NCBI GenBank assembly: GCA_965262785.1
Contig: OZ253559.1
Coordinates: forward strand, 806,001 to 870,000
Origin: G965218495 sp965262785
GTDB lineage: Bacteria > Bacteroidota > Rhodothermia > Rhodothermales > Bin80
DNA: 64,000 nucleotides
Direction: 5' to 3'
Shown here: piece by piece, positions 52,305 through 61,608 of the stretch
Numbering within the stretch: the stretch's first letter is position 1
Layout: each line of letters begins with the position of its first letter
Position numbers and translations under genes: made by a program
The notes under the pieces: generated by a model
Told to the model about the DNA's origin: nothing
The model's database searches: none
Seen by the model: only the letters and a program-made list of their open reading frames with translations

Positions 52305-54467
52305 GACTTCGCCATTTTGGGAACCAACCGTGGCCGAAGGGGGGCTAAACCAGGTACTCCCAGCCCACTTTTCGCCCTTTTCAGCCCCTTTTCAGCCGTA
52401 TTTCTCGGCTATATGGTGAAGAATGCGTGAAGTTTAGCGTATTCGGCTGAAAAAGGCCATTGTAGTGCCAGGATTGTTGATAGGAACTTGCTACAGGTGC
52501 GCCCATGCACTATCTTGGAGTCGGCATTGACCTGCAGACACCATGTACATACGGGCGACCAAGACCCACGCAAAGAAAGGTGAAGCGCGACACAGCTACC
52601 GCCTGGTACGCAGCGACCGCATCGGCGGGAAGGTGCGCCAGTCGACCCTGCTGAACCTGGGCGTCCACTTTGACACGCCCCGTGACCAGTGGGGCACCTT
52701 GGTGCTTCACATAGAGAATTTGTTGCAGGGGCAGCCGACGCTCGTGTTCGATCCCGACCTGCAGCACACCGCCGAAGCCATTGTCGCGCAGCTACGCGCA
52801 CGCGGCATAGGTGCACACGCGAAGCCGGAGGGTGAGCCTGACAGCGTCATGACGGTGGACATGGACTCCCTTGAGCACCCGGAGCATGCTCGCAGCGTGG
52901 GCGCAGAGCGCGTCTGCCTTCAGGCGCTTGAGGATCTGGGACTGAAAGACACGCTGATCCAGGCCGGTGCCAAGGAGCGCGACGCGCGCCTGGCCGTAGC
53001 GCTGGTGGTCGCACGCATGCTGCATCCCAACAGCGAACGGGCTACGCTTCAGTGGTTGCAAAGCAGGTCGACGACGCTGGACCTGCTGGGGCTGCGCCCC
53101 GGCAGGAAAGTGTCGTTAGCGAAGCTGTATCGCATTGGGGACCTGCTCTGGGAGCACAACCAAGCGATTCAGCAAGCGCTCTTCCAAAAGGAGCGGACGC
53201 TCTTGAGCCTGCCGGAGACCGTTGTTTTTTATGACCTGACCAACACCCATTACCATGGCCGACAGCACGGCGAGTACCTGGCCTATGGACGTTCGAAGCA
53301 AAAGCGTTCCGATTGTCCGCTGGTGACGCTCGGGCTGGTGCTCGATGGCGCGGGCTTCCCGCGCACCTGCGAGATCTTGCCCGGCAACGTCTCGGAGCCC
53401 GGCACGCTGCAGGACGCTATCGAGCGTCTGAACGCCAGCGTGGACGGCCAGAAGCCGACGGTGGTCATGGATGCAGGGATCGCTACGGAAGCAAACGTGT
53501 CCTGGCTGGCAGAACAGGGCTACGACTGGATCTGCGTACACCGGGGTAAGCGGCCCCTGCCGCCAGAGCGGGAGCCCGACAGTACGCTGACCACGCAGGC
53601 TGGACACGCCGTACGCGTGTGGCAGTTGCAGCAAAAGAAGCAGGAGATGCTGCTCTATGCCGTCAGCGAAGCCAGAAAGCACAAGGAAGAGCAGATCCTC
53701 CAGCGCCGGCGCACGCTACTGGAAGCAGCCCTCACCTCGCTGCACGAAGGGCTGCAGAAGCCCTACCATACCAAGCGGCTCAAGAAGGTCGTAGAGCAGG
53801 TCGGACGCATAAAAGAGCGATATGCCCGCGTATCTCATCAGTACGAAGTGACGGTTGTAGAAGGGAGTGGCCCCAACGCCAAGGCCGTGACGTTTGCACG
53901 CAAGACGCAGTGGGAAGAGGCCGATGAGGCCCTGGGGGGCTACGTGCTACGCACCAGTCAGACGGGATGGGACCTTAAGCACATTGTAGCCACGTACTGG
54001 CGGCTGTCCGAGGTGGAGGCCACCTTCCGCTCGTTGAAGTCGGAACTGGGGATGCGGCCGCTTTACCACAGCAAGGACGCACGCATCGCAGCGCACATCA
54101 GCATTGCCGTGTATGCCTATCACGCCGTGCACCTGATCCGGACCCGATTGAAGGCGCAAGACATCCACACCAGCTGGAAGACGCTTCGCCAGAAGCTGAG
54201 CGCCTGGCAACGGGTGATGACGACCATAAAGGACACCCAAGGTCAAGTGATTGTCAACGTGCAGGACGAGCGCCCAAGGGCAGAGCTGGCTCAGATAGCG
54301 CGGATCTGCGGCGTCACGCCCAGCCTGCATCGGCAACGCTACGTGCGCCAGGACTAAGGCAGGCGCACGGCGTTAGAAAAGTAGTGCCAAGCAGGCGGGA
54401 GTACACCCTTTTCTTATATGTGGAAAATGTGTCTACCTATACTGTTTGAGTCATAAAATGGCGAAGT
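52305..54467 (+). mobile_element. Second IS1634-type element
   Basis: Ends are identified by the 13-bp inverted repeat ACTTCGCCATTTT near 52306 and AAAATGGCGAAGT at 54455-54467. Comparison with the uninterrupted region upstream of paralog 1 (near 48930-48960) places the insertion between ATGCATCCAA and TTCCGGG. The target duplication is unclear because the flanks have diverged. The ends differ from those of the IS at 6759-8846, so these are two distinct elements. Confidence 0.75.
52543..54357 (+). CDS. IS1634-family transposase of the second element
   Basis: 604 aa beginning MYIRATKTHAKKGEARHSYR. Catalytic segments: VFYDLTNTHYHGRQHGEY, TVVMDAGIATEANVSW and VEATFRSLKSELGMRPLYHS, plus the shared block YGRSKQKRSDCPLVTLGLVL. 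It is the same family as the 6967-8754 transposase but only moderately similar over the rest. Intact by eye. Confidence 0.94.
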   Translation: MYIRATKTHAKKGEARHSYRLVRSDRIGGKVRQSTLLNLGVHFDTPRDQWGTLVLHIENLLQGQPTLVFDPDLQHTAEAIVAQLRARGIGAHAKPEGEPDSVMTVDMDSLEHPEHARSVGAERVCLQALEDLGLKDTLIQAGAKERDARLAVALVVARMLHPNSERATLQWLQSRSTTLDLLGLRPGRKVSLAKLYRIGDLLWEHNQAIQQALFQKERTLLSLPETVVFYDLTNTHYHGRQHGEYLAYGRSKQKRSDCPLVTLGLVLDGAGFPRTCEILPGNVSEPGTLQDAIERLNASVDGQKPTVVMDAGIATEANVSWLAEQGYDWICVHRGKRPLPPEREPDSTLTTQAGHAVRVWQLQQKKQEMLLYAVSEARKHKEEQILQRRRTLLEAALTSLHEGLQKPYHTKRLKKVVEQVGRIKERYARVSHQYEVTVVEGSGPNAKAVTFARKTQWEEADEALGGYVLRTSQTGWDLKHIVATYWRLSEVEATFRSLKSELGMRPLYHSKDARIAAHISIAVYAYHAVHLIRTRLKAQDIHTSWKTLRQKLSAWQRVMTTIKDTQGQVIVNVQDERPRAELAQIARICGVTPSLHRQRYVRQD

Positions 54468-54780
54468 AGAGCAAAGGTTCCGGGTAGGCTGCAACACGAA
54501 CTGTCAGGTATACATCCTATCCACAGCGTTAGATTCCTGCATATCCTGGTCAGCTATCGGGACAATTCGAAACAGGAGAGTCTTCGCTTGGGGTAGTCCA
54601 CTCCTTACACAAAAGGCAATCAGGTGCTTTAGTATGCGATTCAGCCTGTTCCTGCGATGGCACACGCCACGCAGATACGAGTAGAGCACATCCAAGGCCG
54701 GCAAGCGCGCAAGGGAGCTGCGCCGTCAGGGGATATCAGGCTGGCCAGTTGGGGTTTCTTGATCAGAAGCGCGCCCACTC
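54468..54780. other. Displaced upstream region of propeller paralog 2
   Basis: No gene. Bases 54488-54550 match the region upstream of paralog 1 (48958-49018). The rest up to the oxidase stop at 54781 holds nothing recognisable. Confidence 0.55.
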
Positions 54781-56487
54781 CTAGCGGCCATTCGCGCGCA
54801 CGGAAAAGCCCAACATCATGCCCGCGGAAAGGTGCTCAGCGATATGGCAGTGGGCCATCCAGTCGCCGGGGTTGGACATCTCTATCAAAAGGTCCATCGT
54901 AGAGCCTACCGGCAGTACCGCAGTGTCCTTCCAGACCAAATTCGTGTTGCGTTTGCCGTCCATCTCTAGTACCAGAAACCGCTGCCCATGGACGTGAATG
55001 GGATGGTTCATAGGATGAAAGCTCTTCGGATCATTGAAGATGCGGACCTTGATCACGTCGCCTACCGAGAAGTCCCACTGGATGTCCATATTCTCATTTC
55101 CCGTGGCCACCTCGCGCATAATCCATGTAACCTGGCTGCCGGTGGAGAGCCAGTTCATCATTGGCATCGCGTCATTCCACTCCATTGGGGGCACGTAGAG
55201 CGTGTCGACCTCCATCGCCATCATGATGGGCACAGGAAGGTTTTCGACACGCACAGTTAGTGCCAACTCCTTGTCAGGCGCACGGTCAAAGACGTCGCGG
55301 TATGCGCCGATGTCTCCAGCCACGTCGGCGTTGGTGTGCAGGGTCGCAAATGCTTCCCCGTAGTTCGGGGCGGCCGGAGTACCAGTCACTGTCACCAGTC
55401 CCAAAGTGTCTATGTGCGGGTAAAACTCCCCGCGGAAGTGGTTGATAGCCTGAATGGCGTTGGTGATAGCATATTCGCCTTCATCTTCAAAGTGGACTTC
55501 CACCGTGTACCGTTCGGCCGGCGCGATGGGTACGCTCTCCACGAACACCTCCCGCTCGAACTTGCTCACATCTGAAGCAATGACCTTAATGGGGGCACCT
55601 CCGAAAGTGACATTAAACGTGCGCGCGTTGGCCACATTCGTTACAAAAAATCGCACTACGGCACCGCGCCGCACCGACATGGCATAGTCCGTGACGCCAT
55701 TGGCAAGCATTACGTTGCCGAAGCGACCCATCAGCGCATGCGTCGGTGACTCCTGACCCCACGGGATTAGGCCGTGACTATCAATCAGAAGGTCGTCCAG
55801 CACAAGGATTTCCTCCTGATTTACGGCGCTGTAGTAACCCTCGTGCTCAGAGCTTACCAGCATGTTGCCATACAGGCCCAAGTCCTGCTGCATGTCTTCC
55901 CGCATGTGCGGGTGGTACCAGTAGAGCCCTGCGTCTGGAAAGTAGACCTCATAGACGAAAGATTCGCCTTGAGCTACCGGCGCTTGCGTAAGACCGGCCA
56001 CGCCGTCGAATCGGTTGTCCAAGCGCAGCCCGTGCCAATGCACGGTCGTGGGCTCTTCAATCTCATTCTGAAACACCACCACCACAGTGGAGCCGCGCGT
56101 GACGCTGATAAGCGGCCCCGGGTACTGCTGATTGTAGCCGTACATCACAAAAGAGTCGCCGCCAACCTGGCGCCTTACCAGCGTGGCCTCCAAGTGGAGC
56201 GTATCGCCATCGGCGAGGGTGACGACCTCGCTCGGACGCGCCTCAGGGACGCCCATGGTACGCTGATCCGGAAGAGCAGGCAAAGCCGGCGGAAGCGCCT
56301 CCTCAAGGCCCGGCATCATCGGCATGCTCATGTCCATGGGAGGCATGCGCCAGACCAGCGAGTCGGACGCCATCTCGGGCATCTGATGATGGTGATGCTG
56401 CGCCTGAGCAGACGGCACAAACGCTATCAAGCTGGCAAACGCAAGGCCGCGTCGGGCCATTCCTAGAAATATCCGTAGACGGCGCAT
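54781..56487 (-). CDS. Multicopper oxidase with a Met/His-rich N-terminus
   Basis: 568 aa with a signal peptide (RRGLAFASLIAFVPSAQAQ). The mature N-terminus is HHHHQMPEMA, then MPPMDMSMPMMPG, a likely copper-binding region. Copper sites: VHWHGLRLDNRFDG (about 155), YWYHPHMREDMQQDLG (about 195), HPMNHPIHVHGQRF (about 505) and MAHCHIAEHLSAGMM (about 550), covering type 1, 2 and 3 copper ligands. Family members oxidise phenols or metal ions, including Cu(I), using O2. Last gene of a five-gene run with three LVIVD proteins and a small secreted protein; its start overlaps the preceding gene by 25 bp. Confidence 0.95.
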   Translation of the reverse strand: MRRLRIFLGMARRGLAFASLIAFVPSAQAQHHHHQMPEMASDSLVWRMPPMDMSMPMMPGLEEALPPALPALPDQRTMGVPEARPSEVVTLADGDTLHLEATLVRRQVGGDSFVMYGYNQQYPGPLISVTRGSTVVVVFQNEIEEPTTVHWHGLRLDNRFDGVAGLTQAPVAQGESFVYEVYFPDAGLYWYHPHMREDMQQDLGLYGNMLVSSEHEGYYSAVNQEEILVLDDLLIDSHGLIPWGQESPTHALMGRFGNVMLANGVTDYAMSVRRGAVVRFFVTNVANARTFNVTFGGAPIKVIASDVSKFEREVFVESVPIAPAERYTVEVHFEDEGEYAITNAIQAINHFRGEFYPHIDTLGLVTVTGTPAAPNYGEAFATLHTNADVAGDIGAYRDVFDRAPDKELALTVRVENLPVPIMMAMEVDTLYVPPMEWNDAMPMMNWLSTGSQVTWIMREVATGNENMDIQWDFSVGDVIKVRIFNDPKSFHPMNHPIHVHGQRFLVLEMDGKRNTNLVWKDTAVLPVGSTMDLLIEMSNPGDWMAHCHIAEHLSAGMMLGFSVRANGR

Positions 56488-56966
56488 GGCTCCTGTTCGT
56501 ATGGACCATGACCTGCCATCGTGTGCATAAGGCCACTACGAGAAAGGCCGCGCATGACCACCGGGCCCTGCCACCGGGCGCGATTCGCCGGTTCGGGGGG
56601 CTCCAGCGTGATGATTACCAGGAATTTATTCCACTCCGTCCTACCACGTACCGGGCCTTCTACGGTTCCAAGCCGTACCACCTGCTTGAGATCCGGCGTA
56701 GAAAGCCAAGCCACATACTGGCCACTCGGGGCCGGCCGGAGATTGTCAACGACAACCTCTACATCGTAACGGTAATGGCCCTTGCCGGAGATGGCAATGC
56801 CGAACGGCGATTCCGCGAAGGTCAGATGGGCCACGCCGGTGGCCATGCGCGCCGTGGGCACCCGTCGTGTAGGCACCAATTGGACCTTGTAGTATTCCGG
56901 TGGGGCCGAACAAAGACCAGCCGGCGTGCCGCCTGTTAACAAGAGTGCTATCGCGAGACCCACCAT
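56463..56966 (-). CDS. Small secreted protein of unknown function in the oxidase operon
   Basis: 167 aa with a signal peptide (MVGLAIALLLTGGTPAGLCS). Beta-rich mature part: ATGVAHLTFAESPFGIAISG, GHYRYDVEVVVDNLRPAPSG, VAWLSTPDLKQVVRLGTVEG, FLVIITLEPPE. This resembles a small beta-sandwich with a CHRD-like or anti-sigma-factor-like feel, but I cannot name the family. Located 6 bp downstream of an LVIVD gene and overlapping the oxidase start, so translationally coupled. Confidence 0.75.
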   Translation of the reverse strand: MVGLAIALLLTGGTPAGLCSAPPEYYKVQLVPTRRVPTARMATGVAHLTFAESPFGIAISGKGHYRYDVEVVVDNLRPAPSGQYVAWLSTPDLKQVVRLGTVEGPVRGRTEWNKFLVIITLEPPEPANRARWQGPVVMRGLSRSGLMHTMAGHGPYEQEPCAVYGYF

Positions 56967-56972
56967 AGTGAA

Positions 56973-58271
56973 TTATTCGCTACCCCACTGCTGTACGCTT
57001 GAGATGTTCGGCACACCCCAATCGTCGCCGTGCCAGCCGCGAAACCCGTCCATGCGAAATGTCCAGAACCCGGTGGACATGTCACTGACCACAATGAGGC
57101 CATCCGCATTGCGGACATCGACTCCAAAGGCGCCGTTGAACATCGGATACCGATCGGTGTTGGGCGGGCCAAGGTAGGTATCGTAATACGCCACGGTGAC
57201 CGGATTCGTGGGGTCCATCATGCTGAAGATCTGCAGCCCGTCCAGGTAGCCCGATACAAAGACGTATGGCCACCGCACCTCGTGGTTGTGAACCAGGTGC
57301 TGCCAGTCCGCGGTCCAGGCGCTGATCGGATTGCGGATGTTGGAGACCTCGCCGTCCAGGGCCGGCTTAAGGTCAAAAATGCGAAGCGGCGCGTAGCGGT
57401 ATTCTGCTTCCGCGATTACGTAACGCCCATCGGGCGAAGGTGTAAAGGTGTGGCCGCTGCGTACACCGCTGATGCCCGTCAACGTGACCAAGAGCTGCGG
57501 GCCGTCGAGGTCGGTGATGTCGTATACATAGTAGCCGCCGGTACCACCTCCATAGAAGCGGTCCGTCGCAGAATCCTCATGATACCCTACGTAAAAGTCA
57601 TGATAGCCGCGCCGGCCTGCGCGCCCGAGCGGTGACTCGGGGACCGGCACGCGGGCGATCTGCGCAGAGTCCAGATCACCCTCGACAATCATCCCCATGT
57701 CGTAAACGTTCGCAAATGGGCCGGACACGGTGCTGAATAGCAGTACGCGCCCGCTGGAGTGCTTGTAGATAAAGATATTATGGAAGCCTCCGGGGAGCTC
57801 CGGCTCGCGGATGCGGGCCACCTCCTTGACAAGACTGGCATCGGGAAGGCCAGTGACATCCAGAACTACTGCCCCGAGATCCCGGTTTGGCCCACCCGAG
57901 CCAAACTGGAGCGACTGGACTACGTAGTAGCGGTCCTTCCACTTGAAGTACTTCACATCCATGCCGCCCGTGCCCAAGTGGAGGTCCTGGTCCTCAATGC
58001 GCCACTGGTAGAGGATCTTGGGCTGCACAGGGTCGGAAATGTCGATGATGTCGGTGCCCCGGGGTCCTTCGGTGCCATAAACCATGCGGGACACGTACGC
58101 AAAGGGCCGGTGCAGCTCCTGCTCCAGGTCCATGTCCGCCACGCTCAGGCGAGGTCCCAGCTCAATATGGCCCAATACCGTCAGGTTGTCGCTGCCAGGC
58201 TTTTCGGCGGTCCACTGCGCAGCGGCCATTGGTGGCGCCAGGGCAAGGAATACGATAAGAGCAATACGCAT
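56973..58271 (-). CDS. Secreted LVIVD-repeat beta-propeller protein 1
   Basis: 432 aa from ATG 58271 (signal RIALIVFLALAPPMAAAQ). Repeats of the DIIDISDPVQP, VVLDVTGLPDA and LQIFSMMDPTNPVTVAYYDT type are the LVIVD signature. Conserved His-rich segments are GGFHNIFIYKHSSGR, YHDFYVGYHED, SGHTFTPSPDGRYV and LVHNHEVRWPYVFVSGY, shared with the next gene upstream. The C-terminus DMSTGFWTFRMDGF is shared by all three paralogs. Possible metal or substrate binding by the histidines is inference. Confidence 0.88.
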   Translation of the reverse strand: MRIALIVFLALAPPMAAAQWTAEKPGSDNLTVLGHIELGPRLSVADMDLEQELHRPFAYVSRMVYGTEGPRGTDIIDISDPVQPKILYQWRIEDQDLHLGTGGMDVKYFKWKDRYYVVQSLQFGSGGPNRDLGAVVLDVTGLPDASLVKEVARIREPELPGGFHNIFIYKHSSGRVLLFSTVSGPFANVYDMGMIVEGDLDSAQIARVPVPESPLGRAGRRGYHDFYVGYHEDSATDRFYGGGTGGYYVYDITDLDGPQLLVTLTGISGVRSGHTFTPSPDGRYVIAEAEYRYAPLRIFDLKPALDGEVSNIRNPISAWTADWQHLVHNHEVRWPYVFVSGYLDGLQIFSMMDPTNPVTVAYYDTYLGPPNTDRYPMFNGAFGVDVRNADGLIVVSDMSTGFWTFRMDGFRGWHGDDWGVPNISSVQQWGSE

Positions 58272-58284
58272 GGCAATTCTCAGT

Positions 58285-59640
58285 CTACTGTGCTGCAGGG
58301 CCGAGGTCCCAGTCCTGTGCGCTGGAAATATTCGGCATGCCGTAGTCTCGTCCATCCCATCCATCGAATCCATCCATACGGAATGCCCAAAACCCGGTGG
58401 ACATGTCACTAACTACGATGAGCCCATCGCGGTTGCGGACATCAACGCCCCAAGCCCCATTGTATACGTTCCACGTATAGGGGCTCGTCATTCGAGACTC
58501 TTCGCGGTCGTTGTGGCGGCCATTGTAGGTGTCATAATACGCTACGGTGAATGGTTTCTTGGGGTCCTCCATGTTGACGACCGACATACCGGTTTCGTAG
58601 CCGGCTACGAACAGGAATGGCCAGCGCACTTCATGGTTATGCGCCAGGCTCTTCCAGTCAGCGTGCCACGCACCGATGGCGTGATCAATGGTCTGGACTT
58701 CTCCATCGAGCGCCGGCTTCAAGTCGAATACGCGGAGAGGTTGGTATTGGAATTCGGTTTCGCCGACGGCATAGCGCCCATCCGGAGAGGGCGTAAAGGT
58801 GTGGCCCCAAGAAACGCCGGGCACGCCCACTATGGTCACCAGCGGTTTAGGGTCGGCCAAGTCGGTGATGTCATAGACGTAGTAGCCGCTGCCACCGCCA
58901 CCATAGAAGCGGTCCTGGCCGCTTTCGGGGTGGTAACCCACATAAAAGTCGTGGTATCCTCGCGACCACATGTTTTCTGTCTGCGTCACCGGGATGCGTC
59001 CCACCAGAGCATAGTCCTCGTTGTTGAGCACCGCATCCATCTCGGACTGATAACCCTTCAGAAATCGGTCCAGGTCGAATACTTTCGCATAGCGGCCGCT
59101 GGTGGCAAACAAGAGCGGCTTGCCTGAGGAGTGCTTGTAAGTAAATGTATTGTGAAAGCCACCGCGTGCCTGGGACTGGCGGATGCGGCCGACTTCGTGA
59201 AACGATTCCGGCAGGTCCGTGACATCAAAAATAATTGCGCCGACATCAGAGTTGGGACCGCCCTGCCCGAACTGCACCGATTGCATGTAAAAGTAGCGAC
59301 CCTCATGCTTAAAGTAGCGGCCGTCCATGGCGCCACCCTGATGCAAGTCTTCGTTCTCTATGCGCCAGCGGTGGATCACCCTCGCCCGCTGCGGGTCGCT
59401 GAGGTCGACGATGTCGAATCCCTTTTCGTAAAGGCGTCTCCCGACGTAGGCAAAGGGGCGTCCTTCGTCCTGCTCCACCTCAATATCGGAAACGGACCCG
59501 GGCATGCCCAGCGGAAGATGCGCGACGACGGAGATGTTTTCGCTACCTCGCTCACCAGGCGGTGGCGGGTGCGGCGGATGCACGAGCCCCTGAGCGGCTA
59601 CGGTGGTGGGGGCAAGAAGCAACAGTATCAGCAAGCGCAT
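58285..59640 (-). CDS. Secreted LVIVD-repeat beta-propeller protein 2
   Basis: 451 aa from ATG 59640 (signal MRLLILLLLAPTTVAAQG). LVIVD-type repeats: FDIVDLSDPQRARVIHRW, IIFDVTDLPESFHEV, YVYDITDLADPKPLVTI, MSVVNMEDPKKPFTVAYYDT. Histidine segments match protein 1: GGFHNTFTYKHSSGK, YHDFYVGYHPES, WGHTFTPSPDGRYA and LAHNHEVRWPFLFVAGY. Gap to the next gene is 13 bp, so one transcript. Confidence 0.88.
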   Translation of the reverse strand: MRLLILLLLAPTTVAAQGLVHPPHPPPPGERGSENISVVAHLPLGMPGSVSDIEVEQDEGRPFAYVGRRLYEKGFDIVDLSDPQRARVIHRWRIENEDLHQGGAMDGRYFKHEGRYFYMQSVQFGQGGPNSDVGAIIFDVTDLPESFHEVGRIRQSQARGGFHNTFTYKHSSGKPLLFATSGRYAKVFDLDRFLKGYQSEMDAVLNNEDYALVGRIPVTQTENMWSRGYHDFYVGYHPESGQDRFYGGGGSGYYVYDITDLADPKPLVTIVGVPGVSWGHTFTPSPDGRYAVGETEFQYQPLRVFDLKPALDGEVQTIDHAIGAWHADWKSLAHNHEVRWPFLFVAGYETGMSVVNMEDPKKPFTVAYYDTYNGRHNDREESRMTSPYTWNVYNGAWGVDVRNRDGLIVVSDMSTGFWAFRMDGFDGWDGRDYGMPNISSAQDWDLGPAAQ

Positions 59641-59653
59641 GGCAGGTCAGCGT

Positions 59654-60817
59654 TTATTGGCGATCGGGTCCATAGTCCCAGTCCTGGGCGCTGGACATGT
59701 TGGGAAGGCCCCAGAGGTGGCCATGCCATCCGCCGAAAGCTTCCAGCCGGAGGGCCCAGAATCCACTGTCGAGGTCGCTGGCAACAATCAGGCCGTCCGC
59801 GTTTCGAACGTCCACGCGACTGACGCCGTGGCGGGCACGCGCAAGCGGTGCGCCGCTTGCCGCTGGCGCGGTACGATAATAGGCGTCGGTATACGGGTTC
59901 CCGGGATCAAAGATGTTAATTACATGCACGCCGGCCTCAAAGGCCGCCACGAAGGCAAAGGGCCACCGCACTTGGAGCGCTGCGTATTCGTTTTGCCAGT
60001 CGGCCATCCAGGCTCCAACGGCCGTGCGTACGCGCGGGCTGCTTAGCTCAAAGATGCGCAGGGGGGCCGTGCGGTATTCTGCGAGGGTGAGAGCATGTTC
60101 TCCGTCTGATACAGGCACAATCATGCGTCCGCGTTGCACGGCCGCCGACGTAATGTGCGTGAGCGGTTGTCCGACCGCGGAAAGGTCGGTGAAGTCGTAT
60201 ACATAGTAGCCACCTGCGCCAGCCAGATAAAGGCGGTCCTGCTGCGTGGTAGGCTCGTAGCCAGCGAAGGCAAAGTCAAAGCCCGTAGTGGCCACCAGCA
60301 GATCAGCAGGCGTATCCAGCGTTAACTGCGTCCCACCATCGCCGGCAAGTACCTGCTCCAGGTCGATGACTTCCAACGGGCCGCCACTGGTAGCCAGCAG
60401 GAGTGCGCGACCGCTGGAATGTCTGTATGCAAAGAGTGCACTAAAACCTGTGTCTCGCTCAACGGACGCTACTACGCGGGCCTCCGCAGGAATGGTGGTT
60501 TCAAGTATTCTGAAGGCGGGCGCATCCATTGCCAGCGCCAGATAGTGCTTGTTCCCGACCTTGAATGCAGCAATATCCCGAACCATGCCTTCGGTCATCT
60601 CAAAGGCGGTAGCCGGCGAAGACTCGTTTGTGAGATCGAGTCCAATGAGCCCTCCGCGCTGCTGCGCGAGCCACGCGTACGGCCGGTCCTGCTCAAGCGC
60701 CAATGCGTTCGTTCCGCCCTCAATCGCCACATGGGCCACCACCTGAATATTGCGGCTGCCTTCCTGCGCCCACGCCGAGCTTGCGAAGGCAAGAAGAATC
60801 AGTAGAGAAAATCTCAT
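59654..60817 (-). CDS. Secreted LVIVD-repeat beta-propeller protein 3 (His-poor paralog)
   Basis: 387 aa from ATG 60817 (signal FSLLILLAFASSAWAQ). Same scaffold as the two downstream paralogs: GLIGLDLTNESSPATAF, YVYDFTDLSAVGQPLTHI, VHVINIFDPGNPYTDAYYRT and SDLDSGFWALRLEAFGGWHG. The histidine positions are replaced: FSALFAYRHSSGR for FHN-KHSS, QNEYAALQVRWPF for HNHEVRWP, RGRMIVPVSDGEHA for GHTFTPSPDGRY. First gene of the operon that ends with the multicopper oxidase. Confidence 0.85.
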   Translation of the reverse strand: MRFSLLILLAFASSAWAQEGSRNIQVVAHVAIEGGTNALALEQDRPYAWLAQQRGGLIGLDLTNESSPATAFEMTEGMVRDIAAFKVGNKHYLALAMDAPAFRILETTIPAEARVVASVERDTGFSALFAYRHSSGRALLLATSGGPLEVIDLEQVLAGDGGTQLTLDTPADLLVATTGFDFAFAGYEPTTQQDRLYLAGAGGYYVYDFTDLSAVGQPLTHITSAAVQRGRMIVPVSDGEHALTLAEYRTAPLRIFELSSPRVRTAVGAWMADWQNEYAALQVRWPFAFVAAFEAGVHVINIFDPGNPYTDAYYRTAPAASGAPLARARHGVSRVDVRNADGLIVASDLDSGFWALRLEAFGGWHGHLWGLPNMSSAQDWDYGPDRQ

Positions 60818-60906
60818 CGGTACTCGTTTTCTAGAATTGTACGCAATTCGCGTGGCTTTAGCAAAGGCATGCTTTGCATGCGGAGGCGGTTGCGGCGGTA
60901 CAGCCG

Positions 60907-61236
60907 TCACGAAATCATAACCTGCCCAGAGTCCTCAAAGTGCCCGGCCTTGCAATGCGGACACGGCTTGTGCCCCAGTGCCCATGTGTCTGCAATATCC
61001 GGGGAATTGCAAGGTGGGCACGCCCTAATGGGTGCTCGCGAATCCACGTCGAACTCAGCGCCGCACCTCATGCAGAGGTGTGGGCTGTCGATCCCGATGC
61101 AGCGCCATCGGTCGCTGCTTGGATGGTAGGCGTAGCGCTTTTTGCCGTTCTCGTCCAAATAGAAGGGGTTCCCTTCATCCCACGACTCGATTGACTTCTG
61201 GCATCCAGAACAAACAAAGACCCTCCCAGCGGCCAT
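60907..61236 (-). CDS. Small protein with four CxxC zinc-ribbon knuckles
   Basis: 109 aa. Cysteine pairs: VCSGCQKSIES (about 8-11), LCMRCGAEFD (about 54-57), ACPPCNSPDI (about 73-76) and PCPHCKAGHFED (about 91-94). Two zinc ribbons can be formed from these. Predicted cytoplasmic. No known family recognised beyond zinc-ribbon; it may bind nucleic acid or protein. It lies 90 bp upstream of the LVIVD operon on the same strand and could be its first gene, but the gap makes that uncertain. Confidence 0.72.
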   Translation of the reverse strand: MAAGRVFVCSGCQKSIESWDEGNPFYLDENGKKRYAYHPSSDRWRCIGIDSPHLCMRCGAEFDVDSRAPIRACPPCNSPDIADTWALGHKPCPHCKAGHFEDSGQVMIS

Positions 61237-61608
61237 GGCGATTCAGGTCTTGGTCAGAATCTCCTTCCCGCGGCGATAACGGGCGACCTCCCAAGCGCTG
61301 GTAGTCCATTGATTTCACCGAGCCTTGCGACAGGTATGCGCCCGGAATGCGACAACACGGAGCACTGTGTCGTGCGGTCATGCAATGCGGCCGGGCGACT
61401 CATCAGGTATGCCGTTTGGTTATTCCGTGCCGAACAAGCAAGCCAGCACGTCAGCCCAGCGGTTACCTCCTCCGCAAATCTCAAGTTCCTAGGCCGGGTG
61501 GATTCTTGTAGTTGGGCTATGCGATGGCTGGCGTTCAACTGTTGGAGCTTGCGGCAATGGTACGCCTAAGAGAATTGGTGTGGCACGTCCGGCATTCGGA
61601 AGCGGGCT
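61237..61608. other. 372-bp gap without a recognisable gene
   Basis: Only short frames without domain content. It separates the zinc-ribbon gene from the M50 protease gene. Confidence 0.4.
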
